Below are positions 59,652 through 64,000 of a DNA stretch of 64,000 nt, one piece after another. How positions within the stretch are numbered: position 1 is the first letter of the stretch; the number at the start of each line of letters is the position of its first letter. The translations under genes and the position numbers were made by a program. A model generated the notes under the pieces. The model made no database searches. It was not told the DNA's origin and saw only the letters and a program-made list of their open reading frames with translations. This DNA is from Nocardia otitidiscaviarum NBRC 14405 (GTDB taxonomy: Bacteria; Actinomycetota; Actinomycetes; Mycobacteriales; Mycobacteriaceae): the NCBI RefSeq assembly GCF_000308635.1, contig NZ_BAGD01000106.1:237358-301357 (forward strand). The letters run 5' to 3'.

Positions 59652-61124
59652 ATGAGTGACGGCGTATTCCCGACCGGGCGGCGCGCGCGGGCCAATCGGT
59701 ACCGACAGGACGACGAAACCTTCGGCGACTCCGGACATTTCAGCCATAACGCCCAGTCCGGCGGCGGCACCCGATACGAGCACGGCCAGGTCTACGGCTG
59801 GCAGGCGCCCTCGTCCGCGCAGGGCGAGTGGAATGCCCACGGCGGCTGGGACGCACACGCCGCGAGCGCGCAGGGCACCGCCGACAACGGTTACGGCGAC
59901 AACGGTTACGGCGACAACTGGAACAGCGGCACCTGCTATGACGGCGCCAGCTGGAACAACGCGGCCGACGCCGACTGGAACAACGAGACCGCCGACTGGA
60001 ACGACGGCGGCGCTCGGGGCGACTGGCACGCCAACGCCGACGGCTCCTGGAACGGCAAGGTCGACGGCTCCTGGAACGGCAACGCCGCCAACTGGAACCG
60101 TGATTCCGGCAGCGCCTGGGACGGCGACGCCGCGAACGGCGGCGCGGGCGGCTGGGGCGAACCCGCCGCCGAATGGTCCGGTGACTCCTGGAATTCCGGC
60201 GACGACGCCTGGGAGTCGCCCGCCGATCCGAACCCCTCCGACGAGCATCGGCCCGTCTACACCTTCCGCACCGCGTCCGGTGAGCCGCTGGAGTTCTCCC
60301 GTGACGGTGCCCGCGTCGATTCCGCCGCCTCCGGCGCGCCCGAATCCGCCTCCCCCGCATCGCGTTCCGCCACCCGCGCCGCGCGCAACCGCCGTTCGGG
60401 CGGCGCGCACCGGGTGCCCGCCCCGCCCGCCGCACTGAAGGGCCGCGCGGCCGTGGTGGCCGTCGCCGCCGGTGCCGTGGTGGCCGCCGGGCAGACCGGC
60501 ATGGACACCGCGCCGACGACGGGCGAGTTCCAGGCCGCCGATCAGGTCACCGAACTGGCCGCCCAGAGCGTGAGCCTCACCGGCGCGGAGACGCAGGATT
60601 CGGGAGCACCGCAGGTGCTGAACGTTTCGACGCCGATGGACCTGGGCTCCTTCGACGACATCCTGCGCAAGGGTGAACAGTTCGCCGCCGATCTGGCCGC
60701 CCAGGAGGCCGCCAAGCTGCGCCCGCTGTTCACCAAGTTCACCAGCGGTAATTTCACCTCCGGGTTCGGCGCCCGCTGGGGTGTCCAGCATCTCGGCATC
60801 GACGTGGCCGCCCCCATCGGCACCCCCATCTACGCGGTGGCCGACGGCGTGGTCCTCGAAGCGGGTCCCGCCTCCGGTTTCGGCATGTGGGTCCGCCTCC
60901 TCCACGACGACGGCACCGTCACCGTCTACGGACACATCGACACCGCCACCGTCTCCCAGGGCCAGTACGTCATGGCGGGCGACCAGATCGCCACCGTCGG
61001 CAACCGCGGCTTCTCCACCGGCCCGCACTGCCACTTCGAGGTCTGGCTGAACGGCGTCAACAAGATCGACCCGGTCCCCTGGCTGGCCTCCCGCGGCATC
61101 GCCCTGGGCCCCCAGCGCGACTGA
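59652..61124 (+). CDS. secreted M23 family metallopeptidase (Rv0950c-like)
   Basis: A 490-residue cell-wall endopeptidase. Residues about 50-200 are a low-complexity Trp/Asn/Asp/Gly/Ala-rich stretch (WNNETADWND, GSWNGKVDGSWNGNA). A hydrophobic segment lies at about 262-282 (KGRAAVVAVAAGAVVAAGQT), anchoring the protein. The M23 domain (about 370-485) has HxxxD (HLGIDVAAP), YGHIDT and the HxH of HCHFEV as zinc ligands. Family members cut Gly or D-amino-acid bonds in peptidoglycan. Long N-terminal repeat region is unusual. Divergent from sucC. Confidence 0.88.
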   Translation: MSDGVFPTGRRARANRYRQDDETFGDSGHFSHNAQSGGGTRYEHGQVYGWQAPSSAQGEWNAHGGWDAHAASAQGTADNGYGDNGYGDNWNSGTCYDGASWNNAADADWNNETADWNDGGARGDWHANADGSWNGKVDGSWNGNAANWNRDSGSAWDGDAANGGAGGWGEPAAEWSGDSWNSGDDAWESPADPNPSDEHRPVYTFRTASGEPLEFSRDGARVDSAASGAPESASPASRSATRAARNRRSGGAHRVPAPPAALKGRAAVVAVAAGAVVAAGQTGMDTAPTTGEFQAADQVTELAAQSVSLTGAETQDSGAPQVLNVSTPMDLGSFDDILRKGEQFAADLAAQEAAKLRPLFTKFTSGNFTSGFGARWGVQHLGIDVAAPIGTPIYAVADGVVLEAGPASGFGMWVRLLHDDGTVTVYGHIDTATVSQGQYVMAGDQIATVGNRGFSTGPHCHFEVWLNGVNKIDPVPWLASRGIALGPQRD

Positions 61125-61235
61125 CTCTCGATACCTCCGTAACTCTGGTGTGGACGCGCTGTTCTCCGCGCGCCCACCGGCCTTCCGCGCACCAGCCACA
61201 GCCGGTCCCATGACGCACCCCGCCGGGGAGTGGCG

Positions 61236-62222
61236 TCACGCTCGGAGCGTGTATCCGCTGGTGTCGACTCTGGAGACCTGCTCGCCGTAGATGCCCGGTG
61301 CCGTATCGCAGCTCGCGATGAAGTCGCCGGGGAAGCCGAGGTCGAAAGGAGCGGCGGCTTCCAGGGTTTCGACCGCTTCGTCCGACAGCATGAGCTCGAC
61401 CGCGCCGAGGTTCTCGGTCAGCTGCCCCGCGCTGCTGACGCCGACGATGGGCAGGACGGCGGGTGAGCGGTGGCGGGTCCAGGCCAGGGCGACGTGGGCC
61501 GCGGGCACGCCCAACTCGGCGGCGACCTCGTCGACCGCGGCGGCTGCCGCGCGCTGGCGCTCGGTGAACCGGCCGGGGTCGGCGCGGCGTCCGGCACGAC
61601 CGGACAGGACGCCCTGCCCGAGCGGCCCCCACGCCGTGACGCTCATGCCGAATGCCTCCGCCATCGGGATCAACTCGCGTTCGGCATCCCGCCACAGCAG
61701 GTTGTAGGGCACCTGGAGTCCGGCGAACCGGGTGCGGTCGCGCAGCTCCGCCACCGTGTTCGCGCGCGCGACCACCCAGGCCGGCACATCGGAAATGCCC
61801 AGATGCAGGACCTTGCCGGAGCGAACGGCGTCATCGAGCGCGCGCAGCGTCTCCTCGATGGGTGTGAGCCGATCCCAGACATGCACCCAGTAGACGTCGA
61901 TGTAGTCGGTGCGCAGCTTCCGCAGACTCTGTTCCAGGCTCAACATCAGGTTCTTGCGGTGGTTGCCCGCCGCGTTCGGGTCGGCGGGGTCGCGGGTCGG
62001 CGTGTATTTGGTGCCGATGACGAAGCGATCGCGGTCGCGCAGCACCGAGCCGAGCAGTTCCTCGCCGGGGCCGTACATGGGTGCGGTGTCGAGGAAGTTG
62101 CCTCCGGCGGCGGCGAAGACATCGAGTATGCGGCGGTATTCGTCCGCGTCCCGCAGGGCCATGGTGCCCAGCACCAGTTCGGACACGCGGAGGCCGGTTC
62201 GGCCGAAGAGTCGGTATCGCAT
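61236..62222 (-). CDS. aldo/keto reductase
   Basis: A 328-residue NADPH-dependent AKR with a TIM barrel. Catalytic residues Asp (NFLDTAPMYG), Tyr (MYGPG), Lys (VIGTKYTP) and His (VYWVHVWDRL) are present. GISDVPAWVVARANT and a C-terminal LPIVGVSSAGQL follow. The annotated substrate is unknown. Start ATG 62222 (MRYRLFGRTGLRVSELVLG) fits the family N-terminus. Divergent from the next small secreted protein. Confidence 0.9.
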   Translation of the reverse strand: MRYRLFGRTGLRVSELVLGTMALRDADEYRRILDVFAAAGGNFLDTAPMYGPGEELLGSVLRDRDRFVIGTKYTPTRDPADPNAAGNHRKNLMLSLEQSLRKLRTDYIDVYWVHVWDRLTPIEETLRALDDAVRSGKVLHLGISDVPAWVVARANTVAELRDRTRFAGLQVPYNLLWRDAERELIPMAEAFGMSVTAWGPLGQGVLSGRAGRRADPGRFTERQRAAAAAVDEVAAELGVPAAHVALAWTRHRSPAVLPIVGVSSAGQLTENLGAVELMLSDEAVETLEAAAPFDLGFPGDFIASCDTAPGIYGEQVSRVDTSGYTLRA

Positions 62223-62368
62223 GACGACCACTCTGCTGGGTGGCCGCCCGCGCAGGGAGACCGTGCCGGGGCCACGCTCCACGGCCCCGGTATACCTGGC
62301 GATTCCTTCCGATCGGTAACAGTCGACGCCACCGCACCGACGATCCTTCGGTAACCGGAAGGAGTTCC

Positions 62369-62731
62369 ATGAGAAAAACGATTGCCGCCGCGGCACGGGT
62401 CGCGGCCGCTGGTGTTTCGGGTGTGGCCTTCGTAGCGATCGTCGGTTCCGGGAGCGCGCAGGCGGCGCCGCAGGATTGCGCCGTCGAGCGCGATCTGTTC
62501 GGCGCGTCGGCCGTGTGCCAGCCCGACGGGGGCAGCAATTACGTCCTGCATGTCGACTGTTTCGGGCTATACGCCAGTGGTCCGTTCCCGATGTACGGCG
62601 TCGGGCCGTACACCGCGCTCAGCTACCCGTTCACGCCGAACGGCGAGCGCGTCACCACGGGGTGCACGGGGATGGGTCCCGGTGTCGTGGCCGTGGCGAC
62701 CAACGCCTATGTCGAGGTCTACCAGGGTTAG
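62369..62731 (+). CDS. small secreted protein, hypothetical
   Basis: A 120-residue secreted protein. Signal peptide to about residue 33 (AFVAIVGSGSAQA-APQDC). The mature part has four Cys (QDC, VCQ, DCFG and TGCTG), two likely disulfides, and is rich in Gly/Tyr/Pro. RBS GGAAGGAG lies 6 nt upstream. No family recognised. Confidence 0.65.
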   Translation: MRKTIAAAARVAAAGVSGVAFVAIVGSGSAQAAPQDCAVERDLFGASAVCQPDGGSNYVLHVDCFGLYASGPFPMYGVGPYTALSYPFTPNGERVTTGCTGMGPGVVAVATNAYVEVYQG

Positions 62732-62741
62732 CCAGCCTCAC

Positions 62742-62850
62742 GACGGCGATCCTTCCGGGCTCGGTTGGTCTCTCCCGCACTCGGAGGTCGTTCCTGCCCT
62801 CGGCGATCGCTTCCACATTCGGCGATCATCTCCACGCTCGGCGGTCGCCG
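62742..62850. repeat. imperfect 19-bp tandem repeat array
   Basis: About five or six imperfect units of 19-20 bp starting TCGGCGATC (62742, 62761, 62781, 62800, 62819 and a partial at 62838). The two central units agree over the first nine bases. It lies between the small secreted protein and the MazF-like gene. Possible mini-satellite or remnant. Confidence 0.55.
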
Positions 62851-62895
62851 CGTACAGGGGAGGCGGCTCGGTCGGTGCCGGGCGCGGGGGCGGCC

Positions 62896-63204
62896 TCACA
62901 GGTCGAAACGCGCCCGCATACCCACCTTGACCTGCTCGAGCGTCTCGCCCCCGATGACCCCCTCGTAGGTGACGAGACTGGTGCGCCGGTAGATGGTGAT
63001 GTCGTAGAGCGCGATCACGTGCGGCGTGCCCGGGATGGGAACCGACAGCAGCCGGTGCGCGGCGGGCACTTCGTCACCGGGGTGTACGAGCGCTACCACC
63101 AGCAGCGGATTCTGCTGCACCACGGCGTCGGCGTCCAACAGCACCACCCGGCGTTCCTGCCCGAACAGTGAGCTGGCCGCCATCCACAGCTCACCCTGCC
63201 GCAT
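62896..63204 (-). CDS. MazF/PemK-like toxin candidate
   Basis: A 102-residue protein starting MRQGELWM, a typical MazF/PemK N-terminus (M-x-R-G-E-x-W). The core GQERRVVLLDADAVVQQNPL and VIALYDITIYRRT also fits that beta-barrel fold, but the family's key residues are not all clear. If real it would be an endoribonuclease toxin. ATG 63219 is an alternative, overlapping the antitoxin stop. Neighbouring antitoxin-like gene upstream. Confidence 0.65.
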   Translation of the reverse strand: MRQGELWMAASSLFGQERRVVLLDADAVVQQNPLLVVALVHPGDEVPAAHRLLSVPIPGTPHVIALYDITIYRRTSLVTYEGVIGGETLEQVKVGMRARFDL

Positions 63205-63208
63205 CGGC

Positions 63209-63409
63209 TCAGTCTGCATCGGAGGCTTCGAATTCGGCCTCCGCGCCGAGCCTTTCGTCGGGTGGGCGGTCGCGCAGTTCGGCGAGATCCTCCTCGAGCA
63301 GCCGCTGCCGCACCGCGCGGGTGACATAGTCGTTCATATCCGCGCCCGCGGTCGCTCTCAGCCGGGTGGCGATCGCATCCGGAAGCAACACGGTCATTCT
63401 CGTCGCCAT
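63209..63409 (-). CDS. RHH antitoxin candidate
   Basis: A 66-residue protein with an N-terminal ribbon-helix-helix-like segment (MATRMTVLLPDAIATRLRAT, then DMNDYVTRAVRQRLLEEDLAEL) and an acidic C-terminal toxin-binding tail (GAEAEFEASDAD). The likely partner of the MazF-like gene, which begins 5 bp after or overlaps its end. Probably autorepresses. Confidence 0.65.
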   Translation of the reverse strand: MATRMTVLLPDAIATRLRATAGADMNDYVTRAVRQRLLEEDLAELRDRPPDERLGAEAEFEASDAD

Positions 63410-63463
63410 ACTTCGAGTACACGCCCTGCCGCACCGCCCCGGCAAGGGGCGGCGCGACGAGGG

Positions 63464-64000
63464 TCAGAGTTTGACGAGGGTGCGGCTGTACTGCGGAATC
63501 AGCCTGATCTTGCCCGCGGTACCGAAATCGATTGTCACCGTGGCCAATGCACCGAACCCCTCGGCGGCGACCACCCGCCCCAGACCGTACTTGTCATCGC
63601 TGACCCGGTCCCCGACCGCGAGCACCAGACCGGTGTTGTTGCGCTTTCCGGCGGAGGCGGGTGCCGGACGGCGCTCGCCCCCGCGATCCCGCACGCCGGG
63701 CCGGGGTTCGCTCCAGCCGTCGCCCCGCGTCCAATCCCGTTCGAAGCCGTCGTCGTCGCGTCGCCGCCGGAATCCGCTCGACTGTTTCGGCGCGGGCTCC
63801 AGGCGACGCCAGTCCAGTAGGTGCTGCGGAATCTCCTGGAGGAAGCGGGATTCGGGATTCGAGACGGGCTGGCCCCAGCCGGAGCGCACCACCGCGCGGG
63901 TCAGGTACAGCCGCTTGCGGGCGCGGGTGATGCCCACGTAGGCGAGGCGGCGTTCCTCGGCCAGTTCGGTGGGATCGCCGAGCGCGCGCATATGCGGGAA
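63464..64000 (-). CDS. uvrD: ATP-dependent DNA helicase UvrD/PcrA, C-terminal part
   Basis: The C-terminal 178 residues of a UvrD/PcrA (UvrD1) superfamily I helicase. LAEERRLAYVGITRARKRLYL is motif VI. The remainder is the linker (Arg/Asp-rich) and the Tudor-like C-terminal domain (VGDRVSDDKYGLGRVVAAEG, VTIDFGTAGKIRLI) that binds RNA polymerase. The gene enters from the right edge. Position matches Rv0949 (uvrD1) next to the M23 gene. Confidence 0.92.
   Translation of the reverse strand, partial: FPHMRALGDPTELAEERRLAYVGITRARKRLYLTRAVVRSGWGQPVSNPESRFLQEIPQHLLDWRRLEPAPKQSSGFRRRRDDDGFERDWTRGDGWSEPRPGVRDRGGERRPAPASAGKRNNTGLVLAVGDRVSDDKYGLGRVVAAEGFGALATVTIDFGTAGKIRLIPQYSRTLVKL

Noticed and set aside
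1..64000. CRISPR arrays, tRNA or rRNA genes
   Set aside because: No regular spacer-repeat pattern, cloverleaf or rRNA-like segment was seen by eye; a tRNAscan or Infernal run would settle this.

Overview
The window is about 64 kb of high-GC actinobacterial chromosome. Gene order and content point to a Nocardia-like member of the Mycobacteriales. Three blocks match, from memory, the M. tuberculosis neighbourhood around Rv0949-Rv0957 and Rv0981-Rv0996. Two adjacent MspA-type porins (as in Nocardia farcinica NfpA/NfpB) and XRE/DUF397 regulator pairs favour Nocardia over Mycobacterium. I saw no rRNA, tRNA or CRISPR array.

Layout. 1-17 kb is accessory: a partial FAD monooxygenase, a frameshifted Tn3-type transposase relic, a secreted histidine phosphatase, a PAS-ANTAR protein, a KGG stress protein, an XRE/DUF397 pair, HxlR, GlxA-like and GntR regulators, and several hydrolases. 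17.9-23.1 kb holds a Ser/Thr kinase, a four-helix membrane protein, a secreted NlpC/P60 hydrolase and a ParB/KorB-like DNA-binding protein. A perfect 24-bp palindrome lies between the last two. 23.4-37.7 kb is the conserved core: sepX/glpR, rimJ-like, glp/moeA, galU, 5-formyl-THF cyclo-ligase, a CIRCE-controlled Ruc-type zinc-ribbon chaperone, a SAF protein, mscL, two porins, moaB2, pepD, mprB and mprA.

38-43.5 kb is a conservon: nitrate-sensor-like kinase, roadblock, DUF742 and Ras-like GTPase genes, followed by an MHYT membrane protein. 45.9-48.8 kb is a zinc-starvation ribosomal divergon. Cysteine-poor L32, L31B and a CobW-like protein lie on the minus strand and L28, L33, S14 and S18 on the plus strand, with two Zur-like boxes between them. 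50.8-64 kb is again conserved core: purH, purN, perM, an Rv0954-like protein, sucD, sucC, an M23 peptidase, and at the right edge uvrD/pcrA, with a small RHH/MazF-like pair before it.

How it works together. Much of the window serves the cell envelope, division and stress. MprAB responds to envelope stress and probably drives pepD through a tandem box also found upstream of mprA. HrcA, and perhaps a SigE/SigH-type sigma factor, controls the chaperone. Zur swaps zinc-ribbon ribosomal proteins for zinc-free ones. Glp/SepX and PerM are tied to divisome and polar growth. Regulatory sites are read from motifs and are inferences unless stated otherwise.
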